From Kribbella pittospori (GTDB lineage Bacteria; Actinomycetota; Actinomycetes; Propionibacteriales; Kribbellaceae), in assembly GCF_004331465.1 (NCBI RefSeq), contig NZ_SJKB01000004.1:496001-560000 (forward strand): DNA of 64,000 nucleotides. The letters run 5' to 3'. Within the stretch, counting starts at the first letter, position 1, and each line of letters begins with the position of its first letter. The notes beneath the pieces are model-generated. The model was not told where the DNA came from and made no database searches. It was given only the letters and a program-made list of their open reading frames with translations. This document shows positions 31,722 through 40,395 of this stretch, piece after piece. A program made the translations under genes and the position numbers.

Positions 31722-34577
31722 GTGACGGGCGATCTGCGGCTGGACCTGCTTGGCCCACTGCATGGCTGGTCGGGCGGCCGTCGGCTCGATCTCGGCCCGA
31801 TCCGCCAGCAGGCTCTGCTCGCCGTTCTGGCGCTGCGGCCTAACCAGGTGATCACTCCGGACGAGTTGGTCGACCTCGTCTGGGGTGACGCCCCGCCGTC
31901 GACCGGCAGGCAGATCGTGCCGCCGTACATCTATCGGCTGCGCAAGTTGCTGCCGGAAGGTGTGCTGATCCGTACGCGGGACGGCTACAGCCTGCGGATC
32001 GCACCGGATGCGGTGGACCTGAGCCGATTCGAGGCTCTGGTCAACGCCGGTCACGCTGCCCGGGACGCAGGCCGGCTGGACGAAGCAGCAGCCCGTCTGA
32101 CCGAAGCCCTCGACCTCTTCACCGGCGAGCCCCTCAGTGGGCTCGCCGGGCACTACCTGAGCGCACAGCGCCATCGCCTCACCGAGCGCCGTCTCAAAGT
32201 ACTGGCGGAGCGGATCGACCTGGACCTGGAGCGAGGCAGGTACGGCGATCTGGTGCCCGAACTGGTCGCATTGGTCGAGGAGGACCGGCTGCGGGAGCAC
32301 TTCGCCGGACAGCTGATGCTGGCGTACTGGCGAAGCGGCCGGAGCTCCGAGGCGCTCGACACCTACACGCAGACACGGCATGAGCTGATCGACCAGCTCG
32401 GAGTGGAGCCCGGTCCGGCACTACGCGCCATCCACGAGCGGATCCTGCAGAACGAAGAGCAGACGGAGAAGGTGAGCCGTACGGCGGTCCGGGACGAACT
32501 GCCGTACGACGGTGCCGCGTTCGTGGGCCGCGAGGACGCACTGCAACAGGTGGTCGACGCAATGGCCACCCGCGACCGGACTGTCATGCCGGTGGTGGCG
32601 ATCGACGGCATGGCCGGCGTCGGCAAGACGGCTCTGGCAGTCCGGGCCGCACGGCAGCTGAGTGAGCAGTTCCCGGAAGGCAGGCTGTTCATCGACCTGC
32701 ACGGCTACACGCCTGGGCGCGAGCCGGTGTCTCCCCTGCAGGCGCTGGACCGGTTGCTACGCACGCTCTCTGTCCCAGCAGACCGCATCCCTGCCGATCT
32801 GGAGGAGCGGGCCGCCTTGTGGCGTTCCGAGCTCGCTGGTCGCCGCATCCTCGTCGTACTGGACAACGCACTCGACTCTGCCGGGATTCTGCCGTTGCTG
32901 GCCGGCAGTCCGACGTGTGGCGTGCTGGTGACGAGCAGACGGCAGCTGACCGGGCTGGACGCGACTGTCCGCCTGGCACTCGACGTACTGCGGCCCGACG
33001 ACGCTCGCGCACTGCTGGCGGAGATCGTGGGAGCGGATCGCGCAGCCGACCCGGAGGCTGCTGCGGCTGTGGTGAGCCACTGCGGTCATCTGCCGCTCGC
33101 GATCCGCGTCGCCGGTTCGCGGCTGCGGCATCGGCCGAGCTGGACGATCGAACATCTGAGCAAGCGCCTCGACGCAGAGGACCGACGGCTCGCGGAGCTC
33201 AGCACTGACGGTGGTGGAGTCTCCCCCGCTTTCGCCTTGTCCTACGAGCATCTGCCGGCCGACCAGCAGCGTCTGTTCCGGCTGCTCGGTGTGATGACCG
33301 GTCAGGACATCGAGCCGTACGCCGCTGCCGCACTCGCCGAGGTGGATCCGGTGGACGCGGAGGATCTGCTCGAGCAACTCGTGGATGCGAACCTGCTGCT
33401 CCAGCTACGACCAGGCCGCTTCCAGTTCCACGACCTGCTGCGGCAGTACGCCGGGACGCTGGACGCCGAGCCGGGTGCTGTCCAGCGTCTTCTGGACTAC
33501 TACCTCTACGCCACCGCAGAAGCGAGTGCGGCCATCTTCAGCACGCGCCTGCACCAACTCCCCATGCCACCTCCAGTGCCGCTGCCTGTCTTCGAGACGG
33601 CTGCTGACGGGCTGGCGTGGATCGACATCGAAGGCGCCAACGTGCTGGCGACGATCCGGGTCGCGGAGGCGAGTGGCGCCGACCAGCATGCCTGGCGACT
33701 CGGTCTAGCGGTGTCCTCGTGCTTCTACCAGCGTGCGCGGATCTACGAGATGGAAGAGGCGCTGGAGCTCGCGCTGCGTGCGACCCGTCGGAACGGCGAT
33801 CCGGACGCAGAGTCGCGCGTGCTGCTGTCCATCGGCAGCCTCGGCCGCTACCGCCGTGGTCCGGAGGAGAGTCTGCACACCCTGCAGCAGGCGCACAGCA
33901 AGCTGCCGGACGACGCGGACCTGGTGCTGCGGGCTCGAGTGCTCGCGTCCATCGGCTACAGCATGGCGAAGATCAGCCCGGATGCCGAGGCGATCGCCGT
34001 ACTCGACGAGGCTCTGGAGGTGTCACGTCAGTCCGGCGATCGGAGCATCGCGTCCCGGGTGCTCGGGTATCTCGGGGTGACCTATGGCGACCGGCTCGAG
34101 TTCCCCGAGGCGTTGGCGGCGTACGAGAAATCGCTGCGGTTGGCGCAGGAGGTGGACGACCGGTCGGTGCAGGCCGAAGTACTGAACGGGATCGGCGAAT
34201 GTCTGCTCGAGCTCGACCGCGTGGACGAGGCGGTGACCGCACTGACCACTGCACAAGAGGCGGGGATCGAACGCGGGTCCGACTACAGCCTGATCTACAC
34301 GTACGCGTTCCTCAGTACGGCGTACACGCGGCGGGGGCAGTGGGCGGAGGCGCTGGAGGTCGGCCGGAAATCGCTGGCGCTGGCGCTGGACAGCGATTCG
34401 CGGCAGTCCGAGCAGAACGCGCATCTCCGGCTCGCGGAAACCTTGCTGGCCAAGGGCGATCCGGTCCAGGCGCGTCCGCATTTCGCGCGGGCGCTCGAGC
34501 TCGCTCTCGACGACGGGCAGGAATCGGTCATCACGCGCGCTGCCGATGGCCTGGCCCGAACCAGCGCGGCGGCCTGA
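31722..34577 (+). CDS. AfsR/SARP-family transcriptional regulator with NB-ARC and TPR domains
   Basis: A 951-residue multidomain regulator. An OmpR-like winged helix (about 1-95; LLGPLHGWSGGRRLDLG) and a BTAD domain (about 96-245) are followed by an NB-ARC STAND ATPase (about 265-560). The latter shows Walker A GMAGVGKTAL near residue 300, Walker B RRILVVLDNALDS and the GLPLA-like motif GHLPLAIRVAG. TPR repeats fill residues 640-940. Such proteins integrate a signal through the TPR/ATPase part and activate nearby or antibiotic genes. The start is a GTG at 31722 with a weak ribosome site, 24 bases after the deaminase gene. The target is unknown; the coupled lipoprotein gene downstream is a candidate. 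Confidence 0.92.
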   Translation: MTGDLRLDLLGPLHGWSGGRRLDLGPIRQQALLAVLALRPNQVITPDELVDLVWGDAPPSTGRQIVPPYIYRLRKLLPEGVLIRTRDGYSLRIAPDAVDLSRFEALVNAGHAARDAGRLDEAAARLTEALDLFTGEPLSGLAGHYLSAQRHRLTERRLKVLAERIDLDLERGRYGDLVPELVALVEEDRLREHFAGQLMLAYWRSGRSSEALDTYTQTRHELIDQLGVEPGPALRAIHERILQNEEQTEKVSRTAVRDELPYDGAAFVGREDALQQVVDAMATRDRTVMPVVAIDGMAGVGKTALAVRAARQLSEQFPEGRLFIDLHGYTPGREPVSPLQALDRLLRTLSVPADRIPADLEERAALWRSELAGRRILVVLDNALDSAGILPLLAGSPTCGVLVTSRRQLTGLDATVRLALDVLRPDDARALLAEIVGADRAADPEAAAAVVSHCGHLPLAIRVAGSRLRHRPSWTIEHLSKRLDAEDRRLAELSTDGGGVSPAFALSYEHLPADQQRLFRLLGVMTGQDIEPYAAAALAEVDPVDAEDLLEQLVDANLLLQLRPGRFQFHDLLRQYAGTLDAEPGAVQRLLDYYLYATAEASAAIFSTRLHQLPMPPPVPLPVFETAADGLAWIDIEGANVLATIRVAEASGADQHAWRLGLAVSSCFYQRARIYEMEEALELALRATRRNGDPDAESRVLLSIGSLGRYRRGPEESLHTLQQAHSKLPDDADLVLRARVLASIGYSMAKISPDAEAIAVLDEALEVSRQSGDRSIASRVLGYLGVTYGDRLEFPEALAAYEKSLRLAQEVDDRSVQAEVLNGIGECLLELDRVDEAVTALTTAQEAGIERGSDYSLIYTYAFLSTAYTRRGQWAEALEVGRKSLALALDSDSRQSEQNAHLRLAETLLAKGDPVQARPHFARALELALDDGQESVITRAADGLARTSAAA

Positions 34578-34616
34578 GTGGGTTGGTTCCTGCGCGGTTC
34601 GTGGTTGGCTGGAGCG

Positions 34617-35573
34617 ATGCGGAGAGTCTGTGGGGTGCTGGCGATGGCCGGTGTTCTGGTCGGCGTGGCCGCCTGCACCGATGTCCCCGCGAAGGTCGCC
34701 TCCACACCTGCCCCGACGAAGACAGAGCACAGTCCCTCCGCACCCGCGACACCACCACCGCCTCCAGCTCCCCCGGCGGGCAACCAGTTGCCGCGGGGCG
34801 GGCGGGTGATCTTCCCGAAGTACCAACTCGTCGGGTACGTCGGGCTGCCCGGCTCACCCGCACTCGGGCCACTGGACAAGGACCTGGAGAAGAAGGCGGC
34901 GACGCTGGAGAAGCTCTCCAGGTCGTACGCCGACGGGCGGACACCGCAGCCGGTGATGGAGCTCATCGCGGTGGTCGCGAAGGGGTCGCCGGGCAAGGAC
35001 GGGCTGTATCGCGGACGGCTGGCCGACGCCGCGATCGACGAGTACCTGACGGTTGCGCGCAAGCACAAGATGCTGTTGCTGCTGGACATCCAGCCGGGCC
35101 GCGCGAAGATCCTGCCCGAGGTGAAACGGCTGGAACGCTGGCTGAAGGAGCCCGACGTCGGTCTCGCGTTCGACCCCGAGTGGGCGGTCGGTCCGGGTCA
35201 GGTCCCCGGCCGGGTCTTCGGCCATACGACCGGCGCCGAGCTGGACAGCATCGCGTCGTACCTGTCGGGTCTGGTCCGTGCCAACAACCTGCCGGAGAAG
35301 GTGTTCGTCTTCCACCAGCTCTCCACCCGGATCGTCAGCAACGAGAAGGCGCTGACCAAACACCCCGGCGTCGTCACGATCAAGTCCGTCGACGGCATCG
35401 GCGCTCCCGTCGACAAGCTCAAGACCTGGGGCAAGCTGACAGCCGCGCTTCCACCGTCCGTGCACGCCGGCTTCAAACTCTTCTACACCGAAGACGCGCG
35501 GCAGGGCCCGCTGATGACGCCACCCCAGGTCCTCGCCCTGAAGCCCCGGCCGGAGTTCGTCGTCTACGAGTAG
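34617..35573 (+). CDS. Secreted lipoprotein, unknown function
   Basis: A 318-residue predicted lipoprotein with signal MRRVCGVLAMAGVLVGVAAC (lipobox Cys20). A Pro/Thr/Ser-rich linker (about 22-60) leads to a globular domain with barrel-like strand motifs (MLLLLDIQPGRAKILPEV, VGLAFDPEWAVGPG, KVFVFHQLSTRIV). No family was recognised; the ordering of strands ending in Asp/Glu hints at a TIM-barrel hydrolase fold, which is inference. A GTG at 34578 overlapping the regulator's stop (TGAGTG) is an alternative start adding 13 residues. Its stop abuts that of prmC on the other strand. Probably cotranscribed with the AfsR-like gene. Confidence 0.75.
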   Translation: MRRVCGVLAMAGVLVGVAACTDVPAKVASTPAPTKTEHSPSAPATPPPPPAPPAGNQLPRGGRVIFPKYQLVGYVGLPGSPALGPLDKDLEKKAATLEKLSRSYADGRTPQPVMELIAVVAKGSPGKDGLYRGRLADAAIDEYLTVARKHKMLLLLDIQPGRAKILPEVKRLERWLKEPDVGLAFDPEWAVGPGQVPGRVFGHTTGAELDSIASYLSGLVRANNLPEKVFVFHQLSTRIVSNEKALTKHPGVVTIKSVDGIGAPVDKLKTWGKLTAALPPSVHAGFKLFYTEDARQGPLMTPPQVLALKPRPEFVVYE

Positions 35574-36401
35574 CTAGATCCTGCGGCCGGTGCTGAACCG
35601 GTGGCGACCGGAGAGATCCAGTTGGTCGCGGACCTCGGTGAAGGACCCGGTGGCAGTGAAGACGGCAGGGGCGGATTCGCCTTGTACGTCGGCATGTTCG
35701 CAGGCGAACCAACCGCCGGGCTTGAGCAGCCGGGCCGCGGTGGCCGCGACGACCTTGATCTCGTCGAGGCCGTCGTCCCCGGACCACAGGGCGAGGGCCG
35801 GGTCGTGGTCGCGGACCTCGGCGGTGACGGACTCCCAAGCGGTCAACGGGATGTACGGCGGGTTGGCGATCACCGCATCCACCTGGCCGTCGTACTCCGG
35901 GAGGCAGCCGTCGATGTCGCCCTCGTGGAGGGTCGCACCGGTGCCGGCCAGGTTGCGACGGGCCCAGACGCAGGCCTCGGGTGACAGCTCGACGGCGTGG
36001 ACCGTGCTGTCGGGACGTTCGGTCGCGACCGCGCCGGCGATCGCGCCGGAGCCGGAGCACAGGTCGACCACGAGCGGCTCAGGTACGTCGGCCAGCCGGT
36101 CAAGGATCCAGCCGACCATCACCTCGGTTTCCGGCCTCGGCACGAAAACGCCGGGTCCGACCGCCAGTTCCCGGTAGCGGAAGGCCGCCGTACCGGTCAG
36201 GTGCTGGAGGGGTTCGCGATCCGCCCGGCGAGCGATCAGCTCGTCGTACCGGCGTGCCTGGTCCTCGGTCGGGTCGCCGAGGTTGAGGCGGCTGGTGCCG
36301 GTGACGAAGGCGAGCAGTTCCGCGGCGTCGAAGTCGGGTGAGGCGACGCCCGCGTCGCGCAACCGGGCCGCGGCATCGGCGACCAGGGTCTTGGTGCTCA
36401 C
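35574..36401 (-). CDS. prmC: Peptide chain release factor N5-glutamine methyltransferase
   Basis: A 275-residue SAM-dependent enzyme that methylates the GGQ glutamine of release factors. It has an N-terminal helical domain (1-75), the SAM loop [14 protein letters not shown] (about 111-124) and the catalytic NPPY motif (180-183). It directly follows prfA, whose product is its substrate, with a four-base ATGA overlap. Length is normal. Confidence 0.95.
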   Translation of the reverse strand: MSTKTLVADAAARLRDAGVASPDFDAAELLAFVTGTSRLNLGDPTEDQARRYDELIARRADREPLQHLTGTAAFRYRELAVGPGVFVPRPETEVMVGWILDRLADVPEPLVVDLCSGSGAIAGAVATERPDSTVHAVELSPEACVWARRNLAGTGATLHEGDIDGCLPEYDGQVDAVIANPPYIPLTAWESVTAEVRDHDPALALWSGDDGLDEIKVVAATAARLLKPGGWFACEHADVQGESAPAVFTATGSFTEVRDQLDLSGRHRFSTGRRI

Positions 36402-37480
36402 TGGGATTCGACGGCCTCGAGCCGCGCGGCGAGGTCGGCGTCGGTCAGCGCCTGGATCACCGGCGCCAGGTCGCCGCCGAGGACCTGGTCGAGGTTGTGC
36501 GCCTTGTAGCCGACGCGGTGGTCGGAGAAGCGGTTCTCCGGGAAGTTGTAGGTGCGGATCCGCTCGGACCGGTCGACGGTCCGGATCTGCGACCGGCGGG
36601 CGTCGGACGCCTCCTGGTCGGCGGCCTCCTGCGCGGCGGCGAGCAGCCTGGACCGCAGGACGCGCATCGCCTGCTCACGGTTCTGCAGCTGGGACTTCTC
36701 GTTCTGCATCGACACCACGATGCCGGTCGGCAGGTGGGTGATGCGGACGGCCGAGTCGGTCGTGTTCACGCTCTGCCCACCCGGACCGGACGACCGGAAC
36801 ACGTCGATGCGCAGATCGTTCTGGTCGATCTCGACGTCGACGTCCTCCGCCTCCGGCAGCACCAGGACGCCGGCCGCGGACGTGTGGATCCGGCCCTGCG
36901 ACTCGGTCACCGGCACCCGCTGGACCCGGTGCACGCCGCCCTCGAACTTCAGCTTCGCGTACGGCGCCTCGCCCGGCTCCGGAGTGCCCTTCGCCTTCAC
37001 CGCGACGGTGATCGACTTGTAGCCACCGAGGTCCGACTCCGCGGAATCCAGGACCTCGGTCTTCCAGTTCTGCGACTCGGCGTACTTCAGGTACATCTTC
37101 AGCAGATCACCGGCGAACAGGGCCGACTCGTCGCCGCCCTCGCCCGCCTTGATCTCGAGGATCGCGTCCTTGTCGTCGCTCGGATCGCGCGGCACCAGCA
37201 GCACCTGCAGCCGCTCGGCGAGCTCCTCGCGGCGGGCGGTCAGCTTGGCCGCCTCCTCCGCGAACGCCGGATCCTCGGCCGCCAGTTCCTTGGCCGCGCC
37301 GATGTCGTCCGCGGTCTGCAACCACTCGTCGTACGTGCGGACCACCGGCGCCAGCGCGGCGTACCGCTTGCCGACCCGGCGGGCGTTGGCCTGGTCGGAG
37401 TGCAGCGCCGGATCCGACATCTGCCGCTCCAGTTCGGCGTACTCCGCCTTGAGCGTCTGAACCGCCTCAAACATGCGCAC
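36398..37480 (-). CDS. prfA: Peptide chain release factor 1
   Basis: A 360-residue class I release factor that reads UAA and UAG. The peptidyl-hydrolysis motif GGQ lies in [17 protein letters not shown] near residue 233, and the fold runs normally on both sides. A strong Shine-Dalgarno (AGGAGG) precedes the ATG. It is cotranscribed with prmC and follows rpmE after a hairpin. Confidence 0.97.
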   Translation of the reverse strand: MRMFEAVQTLKAEYAELERQMSDPALHSDQANARRVGKRYAALAPVVRTYDEWLQTADDIGAAKELAAEDPAFAEEAAKLTARREELAERLQVLLVPRDPSDDKDAILEIKAGEGGDESALFAGDLLKMYLKYAESQNWKTEVLDSAESDLGGYKSITVAVKAKGTPEPGEAPYAKLKFEGGVHRVQRVPVTESQGRIHTSAAGVLVLPEAEDVDVEIDQNDLRIDVFRSSGPGGQSVNTTDSAVRITHLPTGIVVSMQNEKSQLQNREQAMRVLRSRLLAAAQEAADQEASDARRSQIRTVDRSERIRTYNFPENRFSDHRVGYKAHNLDQVLGGDLAPVIQALTDADLAARLEAVESQ

Positions 37481-37593
37481 TCCTCCTCTCGCAACGCTCC
37501 GCTATCCGAACCGCGCCAGCCCCGCGCAAAGGGGGTGCGGGTGGCGAAGCCCCCGCTCGCGGCAAGCGAAGCGCAGCCGCACAAACACGCGAA

Positions 37594-37631
37594 GGCGAGG
37601 TGGCCTGCGCTGTCCGCAGGCACACCTCGCC
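37594..37631 (-). terminator. Hairpin terminator after rpmE
   Basis: An inverted repeat: nine bases (GGCGAGGTG / CACCTCGCC), one bulged base, then seven more pairs (GCCTGCG / CGCAGGC) around a five-base loop. It lies 16 bases past the rpmE stop. On the minus strand it is followed by a modest T-rich stretch. It probably ends or attenuates the rho-rpmE transcript before prfA. Confidence 0.7.
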
Positions 37632-37646
37632 CATCGCCTTCGCCAG

Positions 37647-37853
37647 CTACTTCTTGGCGTACCGCTTCTCGAAGCGGGCCACCCGGCCACCGGTGTCGAG
37701 AATCTTCTGCTTGCCGGTGTAGAAGGGGTGGCACTGCGAACACACGTCGGCGTGGATCACGCCGTTCTCCGCGGTCGAGCGCGTGGTGAACGTGGCGCCA
37801 CAGGTGCAGGTCACCGTGGTGTCCACATACGTCGGGTGGATGTCGCTCTTCAA
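37647..37853 (-). CDS. rpmE: Ribosomal protein L31 (zinc-binding form)
   Basis: A 68-residue large-subunit protein with the zinc ligands CTC and CSQC, i.e. the C+ form, which stores zinc and is replaced by a C- paralogue on starvation in related bacteria. The start is a TTG at 37853, deduced because AGGAGA lies four bases before it and the family begins MKSDIHP at exactly this point; no ATG or GTG fits. It lies between rho and prfA, bounded by hairpins on both sides. Confidence 0.95.
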   Translation of the reverse strand: MKSDIHPTYVDTTVTCTCGATFTTRSTAENGVIHADVCSQCHPFYTGKQKILDTGGRVARFEKRYAKK

Positions 37854-37917
37854 AGGATCTCCTAGGTTCAGGTGCCCCGGGTCGCCCGCGGATGCGGACG
37901 TGAACCGGAACCGACAG

Positions 37918-37949
37918 ACCAGTTTGCCACCCGAGGGCGGCAAACTGGT
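37918..37949 (-). terminator. Hairpin between rho and rpmE
   Basis: An 11-bp perfect inverted repeat (ACCAGTTTGCC / GGCAAACTGGT) with a ten-base loop, 16 bases past the rho stop and about 65 bases before rpmE. There is no good T-run, so it may be a terminator of the L-shaped actinobacterial kind or a leader structure for rpmE. Confidence 0.6.
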
Positions 37950-37964
37950 AATCGACTGTTTCTC

Positions 37965-40058
37965 TCAGTTCCCGTCGTCGGTGCTGCGGGCGCCGCCGGC
38001 CGACGGGGTCGTCTTGTTGACCTGGAGCAGGAACTCGATGTTCGACTTGCTCTCCTTGAGCTTGCCGATCAGGAGCTCCAGGGCCGCCTGGCCGTCGAGC
38101 GCGGACAGCACCCGGCGGAGCTTCCAGACCACGCTGGTCTCGTCCTTGCTCATCAGCAGTTCCTCGCGGCGGGTGCCGGAGGCGACCACGTCGATGGCCG
38201 GGAAGATGCGCCGGTCGGCGAACTCGCGGCGCAGCCGCAGCTCCATGTTGCCGGTGCCCTTGAACTCCTCGAAGATCACCTCGTCCATCTTCGAGCCGGT
38301 CTCGATCAGCGCGGTCGCGAGGATGGTCAGCGAGCCGCCGTCCTCGATGTTGCGGGCCGCACCGAAGAACCGCTTCGGCGGGTACAGCGCGGACGAGTCG
38401 ACACCACCGGACAGGATCCGGCCGCTGGCCGGCGCCGCGATGTTGTACGCCCGCCCGAGCCGGGTGATCGAGTCGAGCAGTACGACGACGTCGTGGCCCA
38501 GCTCGACCAGCCGCTTGGCCCGCTCGATCGCCAGCTCCGCGACCGTGGTGTGGTCGTCGGCCGGACGGTCGAACGTCGAGGCGATGACCTCGCCCTTGAC
38601 GGTGCGCTGCATGTCGGTGACCTCTTCGGGCCGCTCGTCCACCAGCACCACCATCAGGTGCACTTCGGGGTTGTTCGTGGTGATCGCGTTCGCCAGCGCC
38701 TGCAGCACCATCGTCTTACCGGCCTTCGGCGGCGAGACGATCAGGCCGCGCTGGCCCTTGCCGATCGGGCTGACGATGTCGACGATCCGGGTGGTGAGCA
38801 CACCGGGCTCGGTCTCCAGCCGGAGCCGCTCGGTCGCGTACAGCGGGGTCAGCTTGTTGAAGTCCTGCCGCTGCTTGGCGATCTCCGGGTCCGCACCGTT
38901 GACGGTGTCGATCCGGACCAGCGGGTTGAACTTCTCCTTGCGCTCACCCTCCTGCGGCTGCTTCACCGCACCGGTGATCGCGTCACCCTTGCGCAGGCCG
39001 TAGCGCTTCACCATCGACAGCGCGACGTACACGTCGTTCGGGCCGGGCAGGTAGCCGCTGGTCCGGACGAACGCGTAGTTGTCGAGTACGTCGAGGATGC
39101 CGGCGGCCGGGACGAGGACGTCGTCCTCGCTGATCGTCGGCTCCGGGTCGAAGCGCTCGCCGCGGCCCCGGTTGCGGCTGCTGTCGCGACCGCCCTGGTT
39201 CTCCCGGGTGCGGTCGCGGTCGCGGCCCCGGCGGCGCCGGCGACGGCCCTCGCCCTCTTCGCCGCGGTCGTTCTGGTCCTGCCGGTTCCGCTGGTTGTCC
39301 CGCTGGTTGTCGCGGTCCTGGCCACCCCGGGTCTGGTTGTCCCGGCCCTGGTTGTCCCGGTTGCGGTCGCGGTTGCCGTCACGGTTCTGGTTGTCCCGGT
39401 CACGGTTCGCGTCGCGGTTGCCGTCCCGGTTGGTGTCCCGGTTCCGGTCGCGGTTGCGGTCACCGTCGCGGTTGTCGCGGTTGCGGTTCTCACCGCCCTG
39501 CTCGGTCTTCGGCTCGGCCGTCCTCGACTCGGCCGCTTCGACCGGGGTGGAGCCGTTCTGCGCGGCGCTGTCCTGCGCCGGAGCCTGCGCGGCCGGAGCC
39601 TGCGCGGCCGGCGTCTCGACGGCGACCGGCGCTGCCGTGGAGTGGTCGGCACCGGACTGGCCGGCACCGTTCTGGCCGACGGTCTTCTCGGCCGCGGCGC
39701 GGGTCCGGCGACTGCCACCCTCGCGCTTCTCGGCCCGCCCGGCCCGAGCGGCCGGTGCGTCGGCCGTGGGGGCCTCGGCGGCACCCTCGTCCAGGGTCGG
39801 CTGGCTCGACTTCGGGCGCGAACCGCCCGTGGAGCCACCGGCCTGGGCGGCCTTGATCGCCTCGATCAGCTGGCCCTTGCGCAGCGCGCCGGTGCCCTTG
39901 ATGCCCAGCGTCCCGGCGAGCTGCTTGAGCTCGGGGAGCAGCATGCCCTCGAGGCCGCCTCCGGCCTTCCGGCGACGCGTGGCGGTGGTGGCCGCGGCGT
40001 CGGTACCCGGGGCCGGTGAGGTACCGGCTCCGCTGGAGGCTTCAACAGTTTCTGTCAC
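37965..40058 (-). CDS. rho: Transcription termination factor Rho with long Arg/Asn/Asp-rich insert
   Basis: A 697-residue hexameric RNA helicase that ends transcription. The N-terminal SAP-like Rho_N part is KAGGGLEGMLLPELKQLAG (about 40-75). It is followed by an Ala-rich linker and a highly charged low-complexity region (about 188-303; many NRD, RDN and RR repeats). Then come the cold-shock RNA-binding domain (about 310-390) and the ATPase core with P-loop SPPKAGKT near residue 440. The insert is typical of high-GC actinobacterial Rho and far exceeds the ~420-residue E. coli form. The start is GTG 40058 with AAGGA six bases upstream; an in-frame start six codons earlier is less likely. Confidence 0.96.
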   Translation of the reverse strand: MTETVEASSGAGTSPAPGTDAAATTATRRRKAGGGLEGMLLPELKQLAGTLGIKGTGALRKGQLIEAIKAAQAGGSTGGSRPKSSQPTLDEGAAEAPTADAPAARAGRAEKREGGSRRTRAAAEKTVGQNGAGQSGADHSTAAPVAVETPAAQAPAAQAPAQDSAAQNGSTPVEAAESRTAEPKTEQGGENRNRDNRDGDRNRDRNRDTNRDGNRDANRDRDNQNRDGNRDRNRDNQGRDNQTRGGQDRDNQRDNQRNRQDQNDRGEEGEGRRRRRRGRDRDRTRENQGGRDSSRNRGRGERFDPEPTISEDDVLVPAAGILDVLDNYAFVRTSGYLPGPNDVYVALSMVKRYGLRKGDAITGAVKQPQEGERKEKFNPLVRIDTVNGADPEIAKQRQDFNKLTPLYATERLRLETEPGVLTTRIVDIVSPIGKGQRGLIVSPPKAGKTMVLQALANAITTNNPEVHLMVVLVDERPEEVTDMQRTVKGEVIASTFDRPADDHTTVAELAIERAKRLVELGHDVVVLLDSITRLGRAYNIAAPASGRILSGGVDSSALYPPKRFFGAARNIEDGGSLTILATALIETGSKMDEVIFEEFKGTGNMELRLRREFADRRIFPAIDVVASGTRREELLMSKDETSVVWKLRRVLSALDGQAALELLIGKLKESKSNIEFLLQVNKTTPSAGGARSTDDGN

Positions 40059-40395
40059 GTGAGGTCCTTCCCACACGGATGGACGATGTCCCTGAAAGGC
40101 TCATCGCCCGGAATCATCACCCACGACCGACGAAACGGCGACGTGGGTATCAAGAGGCTCTCGCTCGATCTGAGTCCCTCCGGACGTTTCCGGCGCAGGC
40201 GGCGCAAGATCAGTCCGCTGGAGGGTCGCCACACAACACAGGGTGCCGGGAGCACAGCCCGGATCGTGGCGAGAGTTCACCGATCACCTGGAGGGGATCG
40301 GGTGAGTCGAGACTAGCACCACTGGGGGTCGTTCTGCTGACTCGAGGGATACAACGCGTGTCAATTGCCGATCATTCCCCTCCGGCCCCGGCACG
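40059..40395. other. 337-base gap between thrB and rho; probable rho leader
   Basis: No supported gene in either strand. On the minus strand a perfect TTGACA occurs at 40364-40359, but no convincing -10 follows at normal spacing. If it is the promoter, the rho leader is about 280 bases, long enough for control of rho translation or early termination. The rest shows no strong repeat. Confidence 0.4.

Noticed and set aside
33617..35596. 659-codon plus-strand frame across the AfsR-like gene and the lipoprotein
   Set aside because: Wrong frame relative to two supported genes; very high Arg/Gly content typical of a shadow frame.
37872..40019. 715-codon plus-strand frame opposite rho, hydrophobic (Val/Pro/Ala repeats)
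   Set aside because: It is the complement of the Arg/Asn/Asp repeat region and ATPase of rho; the hydrophobic look is only the antisense of charged repeats.
40359..40364. TTGACA as a confident rho promoter
   Set aside because: No acceptable -10 at 16-19 bases, so it is mentioned only as a possibility in the gap description.
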